DNA of 64,000 bases from NCBI RefSeq assembly GCF_005796225.1, contig NZ_VAHO01000013.1, positions 1 through 64,000 on the forward strand. Direction: 5' to 3'. A model generated the notes under the pieces. The model did no database searches. It saw only the letters and a list, made by a program, of their open reading frames with translations, and was not told the origin of the DNA. Made by a program: the position numbers and the translations under genes. This document shows, piece by piece, positions 10,461 through 18,406 of this stretch. The DNA is from Pseudarthrobacter sp. NamE5. GTDB taxonomy: Bacteria > Actinomycetota > Actinomycetes > Actinomycetales > Micrococcaceae. Numbering within the stretch: the stretch's first letter is position 1; every line of letters begins with the position of its first letter.

Positions 10461-11242
10461 ACCAGTCCACGCGTGTACTAATTACCAACGACGACGGCAT
10501 CGGCTCCCCCGGCCTGCACGCGTTGGCCGCCGCGGCAGTGCGCGCGGGCTTGAGCGTGGTGGTCGCAGCCCCCGCCTCCGAGGCCAGCGGCAGCAGCTCC
10601 TCGATCACTGCAGTGGAAGAAGACGGCAAGATCACGATAGAAGAGCGCGAGCTGGAGGACCTGGACGGCGTTGAAGCTTACGCCGTCCACGGCGCACCGG
10701 CGTTCATCACCATGATCGCGACCCACGGCGCCTTCGGCCCCCCGCCGGACATCGTCCTGTCCGGCGTCAACCGCGGGGCGAACGTGGGACGGGCCATTCT
10801 CCACTCAGGAACCGTTGGGGCGGCGCTCACTGCCGGCATCAACGACGGACGCGGCATGGCGGTGTCACTGGACACGGGCATGCATCCGGAGAAGATCCAC
10901 TGGGACACGGCCGCGCGGCTGGCCACCGGCCTGCTGCCGTTCCTGATGGAGCAGGAGGCGGGAAGCGTCCTGAACCTCAACGTCCCCAACAGTGCCGGGC
11001 CGGACCTGCCGGAGTACCGGACTGCCACGCTGACCAGGTTCGGCATCGTCCAGACCACCCTCGCAGAACGGGGGCAGCAGCACGTGCGCCTGGCCATCGC
11101 GGACACCACGGAAACGCCCGATCCGGACAGTGACGCGGCCCTGCTGGCGGCGGGCTACGCCACGGTGACTGCGCTCCAGCCGGTCACGGGAACTGCGCTG
11201 CCGTCCCTTGACGCCCTGCCGCAGGCAGCCTCGCAGGCTTAG
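10457..11242 (+). CDS. surE: 5'/3'-nucleotidase SurE
   Basis: 261 residues with the SurE metal motif ITNDDGIGSPG at residues 8-18 and the SGVNRGANVG and HSGTVGAALTAG motifs that complete the active site. SurE enzymes dephosphorylate nucleoside monophosphates and sometimes polyphosphate. It overlaps the PfkB gene (ATGA) and is followed by a strong terminator hairpin. The pairing with a sugar kinase is unusual and may indicate a broader phosphatase role. Confidence 0.9.
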   Translation: MNQSTRVLITNDDGIGSPGLHALAAAAVRAGLSVVVAAPASEASGSSSSITAVEEDGKITIEERELEDLDGVEAYAVHGAPAFITMIATHGAFGPPPDIVLSGVNRGANVGRAILHSGTVGAALTAGINDGRGMAVSLDTGMHPEKIHWDTAARLATGLLPFLMEQEAGSVLNLNVPNSAGPDLPEYRTATLTRFGIVQTTLAERGQQHVRLAIADTTETPDPDSDAALLAAGYATVTALQPVTGTALPSLDALPQAASQA

Positions 11243-11285
11243 CGCGGCGTTCCTGCGCGGCGTCACACTTGACGCGTCACAGAGT

Positions 11286-11325
11286 AAAGCGGACGACGGC
11301 GGAACCTCCCGCCGTCGTCCGCTTT
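11286..11325. terminator. GACGACGGCGGG hairpin, copy 4 (best copy)
   Basis: AAAGCGGACGACGGCGG at 11286-11302 is perfectly complementary to 11309-11325 with a 6-nt loop. The flanking A and T runs make it a bidirectional intrinsic terminator between surE (+) and the GPP34 gene (-). Confidence 0.85.
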
Positions 11326-11362
11326 CTGGTTGTCTCCGTTCCCTGCCCCGGGAGGCATCAAA

Positions 11363-12094
11363 TTACAGGGTGGCTCTTTCCTCCTCCGCCAGCCTGATCA
11401 AGCGAAGTTCGTCCTCAACGGCACGGGCCGGCCAATAGTCCTTCGCCAGTTCGTCCACCCACACCCTGTCCGCTTCCGGGAACAGCTTGGGGAGCAGCCC
11501 TGCCGCCTCAAGCAGGGCGATCAGGGCCAAGATCCTGGCATCGGGGCCTTTTGCGGCAGGCTTCGCGGCGGCAGCCGCACCAGCTTCGGGCGTTCCAGGT
11601 CCCGAATCCGTGGTTTCAGGCACCTGTGGAGCAATCCGCGTATCAGTGAGCGCTGCCTCGAGCTTTTTCATCAGGGCCGCCTCCGGGGCATGGTCCTTCT
11701 CCGGGTACCGCATTGTCCGGAACAGCCCCAGGTGCTTTTCGCCGACCTGTTCCACGATGCCCAGCGATGCCATCGACTCGTAAACCCGCTGCACCTCGGA
11801 GCGACCCTCCAGCATGGAGACCCACCGCCGCGGCGTGTGCGGGCGCGATTTGTGCCGGATGAGGTCCAGTTCCCGCTGGAAATCGGTTTCGGGGGTGGTG
11901 CCGGTATCCCTGACGTGCTTTCCCCGAAGCTCGATTGCTCCTGTCCGTTCCAGCTCGGCCAGTATCGCCCCCGCCAGGGTTGTCCTAAGCGCGAACACGG
12001 GAATTTCGGGTTTGCCGTCAGTGTCGCTTGTAGCCAAAAGGAGGAAGGCCTGGGGAAGGTTCAGCTCCTCAGCCTTGGGTGATTCCGCGTTCAT
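11363..12094 (-). CDS. GPP34 (GOLPH3/Vps74-like) family phosphoprotein
   Basis: 243 residues from ATG 12094. The N-terminus LNLPQAFLLLATSDTDGKP and the AGAILAELERTGAIELRG helix match the GPP34 family, which in eukaryotes binds phosphatidylinositol-4-phosphate; actinobacterial roles are unclear. A 20-residue Ala/Pro-rich linker (about 165-185) precedes a C-terminal helical segment. The start overlaps the stop of a small upstream ORF (ATGA), so they are coupled. The in-frame extension to 12370 has no family similarity and is rejected. Confidence 0.85.
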   Translation of the reverse strand: MNAESPKAEELNLPQAFLLLATSDTDGKPEIPVFALRTTLAGAILAELERTGAIELRGKHVRDTGTTPETDFQRELDLIRHKSRPHTPRRWVSMLEGRSEVQRVYESMASLGIVEQVGEKHLGLFRTMRYPEKDHAPEAALMKKLEAALTDTRIAPQVPETTDSGPGTPEAGAAAAAKPAAKGPDARILALIALLEAAGLLPKLFPEADRVWVDELAKDYWPARAVEDELRLIRLAEEERATL

Positions 12095-12255
12095 AGCTTT
12101 ATGGTGCGCGCGTCGATGGTCCACCACAATGGCCAAAGGACCCGAGTTGGGGAAGCCGCCACAACCGACAACATGAGGATCAGGACCATGGCCATTATGC
12201 TGAGCGAAGCCATCGACGGAGATGGGTTGGGGGCATAGGGAGCATTTGGTGACAT
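12091..12255 (-). CDS. Small membrane protein coupled to the GPP34 gene
   Basis: A 54-codon frame, MSPNAPYAPNPSPSMASLSI onward, with one strongly hydrophobic stretch (SLSIMAMVLILMLSVVAA) and a second aromatic one. Its TGA overlaps the ATG of the GPP34 gene, which supports it being translated. The ribosome binding site is weak and the exact start uncertain; a shorter version starting at the second Met is possible. No family is recognised. Confidence 0.45.
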   Translation of the reverse strand: MSPNAPYAPNPSPSMASLSIMAMVLILMLSVVAASPTRVLWPLWWTIDARTIKL

Positions 12256-12757
12256 CAGGTTTCGGCAGCAAGGATTCAGGTAAACCTGCAGGCGGGCATG
12301 ACCTTCCAGGAGTCCGGCGTTCACCGAGCGGACGTATCCCGCAGTGGGCCATTGATGAAGCACTAAGCAAGCTTCAGGATCCCGAGCCTTGGCGGACCGG
12401 CCCCGCGCCGATTGCGGCGAAGAGGCGGACCTATCGCAGGACGAAGCTCAGGCCCGTGCGCAGGCAGGGTCCCCGATTAGCCACAGCTCTGGGCCTCGCG
12501 CTCGTCGTGGGGCTCTACTTCACCCCGTCGTTGTTTGACCGGTTAACGCACCAGGCCTGGCTGAAACATTGACCTATCCTGATGGATCCGCGTTGGTTCG
12601 GGCCGTCATCATGCACGAGTTGGCGCATGTCGTAGGGCTGGACCACGTGAACGACCCGACGCAGCTGATGTACGAAGAGAACAGCGGACAGCTCGGAACG
12701 GGTGACCGCACCGGGCTGGCCATGCTGGGAAGTGGCGAGTGCGTCCCAAGGGTATGA
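12222..12757 (+). pseudogene. Matrixin-like zinc metalloprotease, internally deleted
   Basis: The 5' part (frame of 12222, ending 12572) has a basic stretch and a membrane anchor (RLATALGLALVVGLYFTPSL). The 3' part, in another frame (12569-12757), carries the metzincin zinc motif HELAHVVGLDH with a following LMYEE Met-turn-like segment. In relatives these belong to one protein with a catalytic-domain body between them; here that body is missing and the frames do not agree. The 5' end also overlaps a small gene on the other strand. Confidence 0.7.
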
Positions 12758-12941
12758 CCTACACACCCGCCGAACTCTCAGCTTCTCCTGCTATAGGTGG
12801 AATACTGCGAATGTTCGAAAGGGATGCATCAGCGTGGGCAAAACCTTTGAGGGTGCCTCTCCGGTCCCCCGAAATCCCCTGATTGCAGGGACCACGGGTT
12901 ACAGCGCCCTCAAGTCCGTTCTGTGACATAGGTCTGCAATC

Positions 12942-13703
12942 GTGAGTCCAGGCAAGAAAGGCGGCGCGCGGCGCCCGGTTCAACTTCTCCTGAGCCTTCT
13001 CCTGGTCGGGATCCTGGCCGCCGCACTAGTTACGGTGCCCGGATTGCTGGGCGGCGTGCGCAGCGTCGTCGTCGCACTTGGAGGCGCATCAGAGTGTGTG
13101 GTCGAGACCGCCGAAGGAGAAGTTGGGCTCAACCGTGAAAAAGCAAAACTGGCAACGACGGCGGTGGCGCTGGCGGCGCGAGGGGCTGTGGCACCAGACA
13201 CCTCCGACATCGACCCCGCAGTGCTGCAGCGGTTGGCTGACGGGCCGCCCGGGGATGCCGGTCCCAGCCTGAGCTGCCGTGGCTCGGCGGCCGACGACTT
13301 GCAGGAAGAGCAGTTGGCTGCCAGCGGTCTGACTCCCCGCGCCGAGCGATTGCGCGGGGCGATGACCGCGGTCTTCAGTGAGGGCAGCCTGGGCGGGTTC
13401 GCCCCCGGCGGCGTGAGCCAGGGACACGGCGGGGATTCCACCCACTACGACGGCCGGGCCATCGATATCTTCTTTCGTCCGGTCAGCGAAGAGAACCGGC
13501 GGGAAGGGTGGGTGCTGGCTCACTGGCTTGTCGCCCACGCCGAGGACCTCGATGTCCAGTACGTGATCTTCGATGACCAGTTCTGGAGCGTGCACAGCCC
13601 CCGCGGCCGATGGCACGACTACAACGCACCCGATCCCGGCAACGAGATCCTGCGTCACCTGGACCACGTGCACGTGGACGTCCTTCGCGGTAGTCCAAGC
13701 TGA
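12942..13703 (+). CDS. Membrane-anchored protein with ARB_07466-like C-terminal domain
   Basis: 253 residues from a GTG start. A basic N-terminus is followed by one transmembrane segment (VQLLLSLLLVGILAAALVTV, about 13-32). The C-terminal domain (about 130-250) has HYDGRAIDIFFRP and HLDHVHVDVL, a His/Asp pattern like that of an M15/VanY-type fold, typical of the actinobacterial ARB_07466-like domain. It is probably exposed on the cell-wall side; enzyme activity is unproven. It is followed 38 bp later by a GNAT gene. Confidence 0.75.
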   Translation: MSPGKKGGARRPVQLLLSLLLVGILAAALVTVPGLLGGVRSVVVALGGASECVVETAEGEVGLNREKAKLATTAVALAARGAVAPDTSDIDPAVLQRLADGPPGDAGPSLSCRGSAADDLQEEQLAASGLTPRAERLRGAMTAVFSEGSLGGFAPGGVSQGHGGDSTHYDGRAIDIFFRPVSEENRREGWVLAHWLVAHAEDLDVQYVIFDDQFWSVHSPRGRWHDYNAPDPGNEILRHLDHVHVDVLRGSPS

Positions 13704-13741
13704 ACGCGTGTTCCCCCTGATTGGACGGTAAATTTGGTGGG

Positions 13742-14215
13742 GTGATTTCCATTGACCGGGACGACCCCTCGCGCGCCGATGTCCACCAGCTCCTCAGCGA
13801 ACACCTGGCGGACATGTTCGCCACCTCCCCGGCCGAAAGCGTCCATGCCCTGGACCACTCTGCACTGTCCGCGCCGTCCATCACTTTCTGGACGGCCCGA
13901 GAGCACGGCGATCTGCTGGGCTGCGGCGCACTCAAGCTCCTGGATTCCGGTGCCGGTCCACCACGGCATGGAGAGATCAAGTCCATGCGGACCACGGCAC
14001 GTGCACGGGGACGGGGCGTAGCCACGCTGATGCTCGGCCATATCCTCGACCACGCCCGCGCCCGCAGCCTCGACCGCGCCTACCTTGAGACCGGCACCGA
14101 GGACTACTTCGCCCCTGCCCGGCGCCTTTACGCCCGCCACGGCTTCACCGAGTGCCCGCCGTTTGCCGACTACACCCTGGACTCGAACAGCGTCTTTATG
14201 GAGCTGCGCCTGTAG
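13742..14215 (+). CDS. GNAT-family N-acetyltransferase
   Basis: About 157 residues from GTG 13742 (VISIDRDDPSRADVHQLL); an upstream TTG at 13721 is the alternative. The acetyl-CoA motif is RTTARARGRGVATLMLGHIL, and the C-terminal ETGTEDYFAPARRLYARHGF is typical of the PhnO/YpeA-like subgroup. The substrate is unknown. A bidirectional hairpin terminator follows at 14231-14278. Confidence 0.85.
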   Translation: MISIDRDDPSRADVHQLLSEHLADMFATSPAESVHALDHSALSAPSITFWTAREHGDLLGCGALKLLDSGAGPPRHGEIKSMRTTARARGRGVATLMLGHILDHARARSLDRAYLETGTEDYFAPARRLYARHGFTECPPFADYTLDSNSVFMELRL

Positions 14216-14230
14216 GTGGCTTGCTGGAAC

Positions 14231-14278
14231 AAGGAAGCCGACGACGGCGGGCGGGCACCCGCCGTCGTCCGCTTCCTT
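14231..14278. terminator. GACGACGGCGGG hairpin, copy 5
   Basis: A 21-bp stem (14231-14251 with 14258-14278) with a single mismatch and a 6-nt loop, ending CCTTTT. It lies between the GNAT gene (+) and a gene remnant on the minus strand, and suits bidirectional termination. Confidence 0.85.
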
Positions 14279-14285
14279 TTGGTGG

Positions 14286-14495
14286 CTAGGAGCTGAACGG
14301 GACCTTTTCCCACCTCAGGATGTCTGCGCCGTCGGCGCTGTTTCCGGCCACGGTGAAGCGCAAGTAGCCCGGCAAGGGGGATGCTGCCGGGGTGCCCCAA
14401 GGAGCCTCCCCTCCGCGCACGAACGGAAACGGTCGGGTTGGTTTCGGCCGGTGAATAGCAGGCATCGCGGAGGACGGAAAGCAGGTGCCAACCAC
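14286..14495 (-). pseudogene. C-terminal remnant of an unidentified protein
   Basis: The last 35 or so codons on the minus strand (PLPGYLRFTVAGNSADGADI then LRWEKVPFSS-stop) have the composition of a real protein end, a beta-strand-rich secreted or enzymatic domain. Upstream the frame turns into low-quality sequence without a credible start. It sits against the shared hairpin terminator exactly as a real gene end would, so I read it as a truncated gene. The family is not recognised. Confidence 0.45.
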
Positions 14496-14541
14496 CTTAA
14501 TTCGTGGAACATCCGCGCGCTTCCGGTTGTTGTACAGGGTG

Positions 14542-15651
14542 ATGATGACTCTTCAGGACATGGACCTGACCTCTCTTTCCCCCGCCCGCTTGTGGGTTCC
14601 CAAACACGTGATGATCACGCGTGCCGCGGCGGAATTGCCCCACACCGCGGAGATCATCAGGAGGTGCGAGCGGGCAGGGGTGGATGACATCCGCTTCATG
14701 CCCGGCAATGCGCTGACAGGTTTGCGCGGCGCCAGTGACCGCGAGACGTATGCCTCTGCAAAGAACACGCTGGCGGTGGTCGTGGCCCCGCCCAGCACCC
14801 TGAAGCCGCAGCCGATCCCGCCAAGTGCTGACTGGAGGATCGATTTGGCCAAGGGCTGCCCCGCCCACTGCCAGTACTGCTATCTCGCCGGCTCCCTGCA
14901 GGGGCCGCCCGTGACCCGCGTGTACGCCAATATAGACGACGTGCTGGACGGTATCCGCACCCACGCCGGCAGAGGGTCCGTCACCAGCGGGACGATCGAG
15001 CGTGGTGGCGAGGGCACGACGTTTGAACTGTCCTGCTATACGGACCCCTTGGGCATCGAGAGCGTCACAGGTTCGCTTGCCACCGCCATATCCCGGGTGG
15101 GGGCTGCCGAGTTCGGGAGCGACGTGCAGTTGCGTTTCACCACCAAGTTCGACGACGTTGCCGAGTTGGTGAACCTTGATCATGGGCGCAGGACCCGGAT
15201 CCGGTTCTCGGTCAATGCTGCCGAGATCGCCAACCGCTTCGAGGGCGGGACCGCGCGGATGCCCGCGCGGCTCGCCGCCCTCCGGTCGGTGGCGGGCGCA
15301 GGCTACCGGGTGGGCCTGACCATCGCCCCTGTCATGCCTGTTCCTGGCTGGCGGGAGCAGTACGGCGCGCTGCTGGATGACGTTTCCGAGGCAGTCGCCG
15401 GCATCGACGACCTCGATCTCACGGCCGAGATCATCACGCACCGCTTTACGCCCGCGAGCAAGGAGGTGCTGCTGGGCTGGTATCCGCGGACCAAGCTCGA
15501 GATGGACGAGGATTCGCGGAGCCAGAAGCGTTCGAAGTTCGGTGGCGTTAAGTACGTGTATCCGAAAGAGACCATGACGGAGATGCGCCAGTGGTTCACG
15601 GAGGAGCTGGAGCGGCGCCTGCCCGCTGCCCGGCTTCTTTATTGGACCTGA
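14542..15651 (+). CDS. Spore photoproduct lyase-like radical SAM protein
   Basis: About 369 residues from ATG 14542 (or 14545) behind AGGGTG. The radical SAM cluster motif is CPAHCQYCYL (CX3CX2C, about residue 110), the spacing used by the SplB family rather than CX3CX2C of generic enzymes with other flanks; LWVPKHVMITRAA and the C-terminal RSKFGGVKYVYP also match SplB-like proteins. In Bacillus the enzyme repairs UV spore photoproduct. Non-sporulating actinobacteria carry homologues whose substrate is unclear. Confidence 0.85.
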   Translation: MMTLQDMDLTSLSPARLWVPKHVMITRAAAELPHTAEIIRRCERAGVDDIRFMPGNALTGLRGASDRETYASAKNTLAVVVAPPSTLKPQPIPPSADWRIDLAKGCPAHCQYCYLAGSLQGPPVTRVYANIDDVLDGIRTHAGRGSVTSGTIERGGEGTTFELSCYTDPLGIESVTGSLATAISRVGAAEFGSDVQLRFTTKFDDVAELVNLDHGRRTRIRFSVNAAEIANRFEGGTARMPARLAALRSVAGAGYRVGLTIAPVMPVPGWREQYGALLDDVSEAVAGIDDLDLTAEIITHRFTPASKEVLLGWYPRTKLEMDEDSRSQKRSKFGGVKYVYPKETMTEMRQWFTEELERRLPAARLLYWT

Positions 15652-15668
15652 CGGTAATCAATGCAGAC

Positions 15669-15697
15669 GACGACGGCGGGAGCCGCCCGCCGTCGTC
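15669..15697. terminator. GACGACGGCGGG hairpin, copy 6
   Basis: GACGACGGCGGG at 15669-15680 pairs with CCCGCCGTCGTC at 15686-15697, followed by CGCTTTCTG. It lies just after the radical SAM gene and before the convergent SRPBCC pseudogene. Confidence 0.8.
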
Positions 15698-15746
15698 CGC
15701 TTTCTGTTTGCTGGGGCTGGCTTTGCAGCTGATCCCGCCAGCACTG

Positions 15747-16227
15747 CTATAACTGCCCGGTGGGGCCGGTGTCCTTGACTACGCCTCGCCAGCCGCCGGT
15801 TTCGCTGCCACGCGATTCAATGAAGTCCTTGAACTTGCGCATGTCGGCCTTGACCTGCATCTCGTCAATCTTCAGGGCCGCGCCTGCCTTTTCAGTGGCT
15901 GTTTCCGGCGCCCATTCGAAGTGGACCTTGACCTTTGTGTGATCGGCATCCAACGGAGTGAATCTAATGATGCCGGCGTGGGACTTGCCGTCGGTGCTGC
16001 GCCATGCGCCAGGCGATCCGGTCGTCAGGCTCCTGGTCAACTATCTCGGTGTCGAACTCCCGCCTAACGCCGCCCACCTTGGTGACCCAGTGGTTGGTGG
16101 TATCGGTCAGCTGGGTTACCGATTCGACACCGGACATGAACTGCGGAAAGGATTCAAACTGGGTCCACTGGTTGTATGCGGTCCGCACCGGGACAGCCAC
16201 ATTCACGGTCTCTTCAACGTGTTCCAT
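15747..16227 (-). pseudogene. SRPBCC (START-like) family protein, frameshifted by a 7-bp duplication
   Basis: From ATG 16227 (AGGAGG ribosome binding site) the frame reads MEHVEETVNVAVPVRTAYNQ to DRIAWR, then goes out of frame. The second frame continues STDGKSHAGIIRFTPLDADH to the natural C-terminus at 15747. At 15998-16011 the plus strand has TGCGCCA twice in tandem; removing one copy restores DRIAWRSTDGKSHAG exactly. Intact relatives are about 155-residue cyclase/dehydrase-like ligand-binding proteins. The lesion looks recent because both halves are otherwise clean. Confidence 0.88.
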
Positions 16228-16357
16228 CTGCTTCCTCCTTCTGACGGACGGCTGCAACGGCAGACCGGCAGCACGGCATCCTGCCAGTCAGGCAGCCGCC
16301 ACATCTGCACGATAAATCCGGCGGCCACCTGCGTCCAGACCTTCGGAGGTACGGCGA

Positions 16358-16385
16358 ACGACGACGGGTGAGCACCCGCCGTCGT
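16358..16385. terminator. GACGACGGCGGG hairpin, copy 7
   Basis: A 13-bp stem with one mismatch (16358-16370 with 16373-16385) and a 2-nt loop, followed by CCGCTTT. It abuts the stop of the minus-strand Tat-signal ORF. Confidence 0.7.
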
Positions 16386-16390
16386 CCGCT

Positions 16391-16561
16391 TTAGCTTGGT
16401 GCAGGAGCGGCGAAAGCCGGCCCGGCCCCGGTCAGGCCTGCTGCGCTCGATAGCCCAATGGCCGCAGCGCCGGCTCCGGTCAGCCTGATGATGTTCCGGC
16501 GGGATACGCCGGCCTTGATTCCCTTGGCGACGTTGGGGTTTACGTTGCAGTCCGTGCTCAT
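16391..16561 (-). pseudogene. Orphan Tat signal peptide (gene body missing)
   Basis: A 56-codon frame from ATG 16561. It contains a twin-arginine export signal, SRRNIIRLTGAGAAAIGL (about residues 21-38), a hydrophobic core and an AFA cleavage motif, then stops after APAPS, next to hairpin copy 7. There is nothing left to export, so the mature enzyme has been deleted and the terminator moved up to the signal sequence. A functional 15-residue exported peptide is possible but unlikely. Confidence 0.65.
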
Positions 16562-16664
16562 CGTAGTCATCCTCGTGATTGTCGGTTACGCATTCTGATG
16601 GACTTCGCAACCGCTAACCGCCCAGAGGGGCCTTGGCATAACCAGTTCAGCAGGAACTGGCGGG

Positions 16665-16943
16665 CTGATCGATCAGCTTCCCCTGACGCTGACGTTCAAG
16701 GACCACGGCGGCCAGGAGAAGATCGCCGACCTGCCGGCTCCGCTCTCCCTCGAGGGCATGCCGGCCGGCAGTGACGCAGAACCGCTGACCATTGGCTACT
16801 ACGCTCCCAATCAGGCATTGGTGCTTTACTACGAATACGTCGGACATTACAACGGCATTGTCCCCATCGGCACGTTCGAGGACCTCGCGGCAATACGCGA
16901 CCAGCCTGACGGTTTCACTGCAGCGCTGGACTCTGCGCCATAA
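16665..16943 (+). pseudogene. Cyclophilin-like fold protein, N-terminally truncated
   Basis: The frame LIDQLPLTLTFKDHGGQEKI, then PLSLEGMPAGSDAEPLTIGYY to GIVPIGTFEDLAAIRDQPDG, is the middle and end of the small cyclophilin-like (DUF-type) beta-barrel family. The usual start and first strands, about 40 residues, are absent and no start codon with a ribosome binding site precedes the conserved part. The sequence immediately upstream belongs to the promoter side of the orphan Tat ORF. A short product from Met 16758 is conceivable. Confidence 0.65.
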
Positions 16944-16944
16944 G

Positions 16945-16976
16945 GGACGACGGCGGGCGGGCACCCGCCGTCGTCC
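16945..16976. terminator. GACGACGGCGGG hairpin, copy 8
   Basis: GGACGACGGCGGG at 16945-16957 pairs with CCCGCCGTCGTCC at 16964-16976; it starts 2 bp after the stop of the cyclophilin-like remnant. Confidence 0.8.
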
Positions 16977-17024
16977 GCTTGCGTGTCGCACGTTTGCACC
17001 CAAGGTAGCTGGCACACTGGCCCA

Positions 17025-18263
17025 ATGACAGAAGCTCTCCTGCCTTTCCGCAGGCCCGGCGTACGCGCCGCGATGTTTGTCGATTTCGACAATGTCTTCA
17101 CCGGCCTGCAGGCATTGGATCCGTTGGCGGCTAAGCGGTTTGCCGAGGATCCCAAGCATTGGGCAGATGCATTGTCGGCCGGCGGAACAGGAGAGAGCAC
17201 CCGCCGCTTCCTGATTCGCAACTGCTACCTGAATCCGACCGTGTACTCGAAGTACCGCACCTACTGGACCCGCGCCGGATTCCGCGTCATCGACTGCCCG
17301 TCCTTGACGCAGCAGGGCAAGAGCAGCACGGACATCAACCTGGTGCTGGATGCCATGGACGCACTTTCCGGAAGCGGGGGCATCGAGGAATTCTTCATCG
17401 CTTCTGCTGATGCCGACTTCACCTCCCTCATCCAGCGGTTCCGCGCCGCTGACAGGATGACCACCGTCATAGCTGCCGGTGCTGTGGCTTTCGCCTACCG
17501 GGAGATGGCGGACCACGTGGTGGAATCCCACGACTTCGTAGCGATCCTCAATGGCACCACGGGTGAACCGATACATGCGGTCACTTCTTCGAAACAGCCG
17601 CAGGTCACGGCTGCGGCCAAGGGAAAGTCAAAGGCGGCTCCGCCTGCTGTGCGGGAGGTTCTGGAATTCATCCGCGCAGCACCCGGGCCAGTGGTCGGCG
17701 CCATGGTGGCCCACCGCGCGCTGACGGCAGACCCATCCCTCAAGACTGATTGGGGCGGGTTCGGAAAGTTTGGGACATGGATTTGCAACATCGGCAAAGA
17801 CGTCGAGTACTCAGCAGCACGGGGCGGCTGGGTTTGGGATGCAAAGCGGTTCTCCAGCGAAGACCTCCCGGTGCCTGCCGACCTCCAGCCCGGGGTGGAA
17901 GAGCGGGTAACCCGGGTTACGGACGTGCCGGCGCTGTCCGCAGCCCAATTCCGGCAGATCTTCCAAGCCATGGCAGAGCGGCTCCGGGAGGATCCGCCGC
18001 TCAACCGCACCGAGCTGTCCCGGCACGTCAGGGATGATTGCGTCAATGCGGGCCAGCCGGTGTCGCGAAGTGCAGTCAGCTTTGTCCTGCAGAGTCTCGC
18101 CTACGTCAACTTCCAGCTCAGCGACCGGGCGACCTCGGCAGAACTGGCAGCAGCGTGGACCGCGAACGTGGAAGAACTGTGCCGGGTGGCGCTGCTGGAA
18201 TTCGATGCTGCAGAGAAACTCGCAGTGCGGCGCTGGGCAAGCGGGAGACTGCTGGACAGCTGA
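17025..18263 (+). CDS. NYN-domain (PIN-like nuclease fold) protein
   Basis: 412 residues from ATG 17025. The N-terminal NYN domain (about 14-190) has the acidic active-site set: AMFVDFDNVF, SSTDINLVLDAMD and FFIASADADFTSLI. These LabA/MARF1-like proteins are predicted RNases. A middle OST-HTH/LOTUS-like region (about 205-290, KAAPPAVREVLEFI through the GFGKFGTWICNIG segment) and a helical C-terminus follow, consistent with an RNA-binding partner domain. It stands alone, flanked by hairpin copy 8 and a protease gene. Confidence 0.85.
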   Translation: MTEALLPFRRPGVRAAMFVDFDNVFTGLQALDPLAAKRFAEDPKHWADALSAGGTGESTRRFLIRNCYLNPTVYSKYRTYWTRAGFRVIDCPSLTQQGKSSTDINLVLDAMDALSGSGGIEEFFIASADADFTSLIQRFRAADRMTTVIAAGAVAFAYREMADHVVESHDFVAILNGTTGEPIHAVTSSKQPQVTAAAKGKSKAAPPAVREVLEFIRAAPGPVVGAMVAHRALTADPSLKTDWGGFGKFGTWICNIGKDVEYSAARGGWVWDAKRFSSEDLPVPADLQPGVEERVTRVTDVPALSAAQFRQIFQAMAERLREDPPLNRTELSRHVRDDCVNAGQPVSRSAVSFVLQSLAYVNFQLSDRATSAELAAAWTANVEELCRVALLEFDAAEKLAVRRWASGRLLDS

Positions 18264-18406
18264 CCCCCGAATCTCTCATTCAAGTTTTGGCGCAAGATTA
18301 GGGCAGGTTAAGCCGCAGACGCGGCCGCACTGAATATGCTGATTCAGCTACCCGGCCCGCGCGTAGCGTTTCACCCACGGTCCGTTCAACGAAGGAACCC
18401 GAAATC

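Noticed and set aside
14542..15651. Sporulation capacity from the spore-photoproduct-lyase-like gene
   Set aside because: No other sporulation gene is seen; such homologues occur in non-sporulating actinobacteria.
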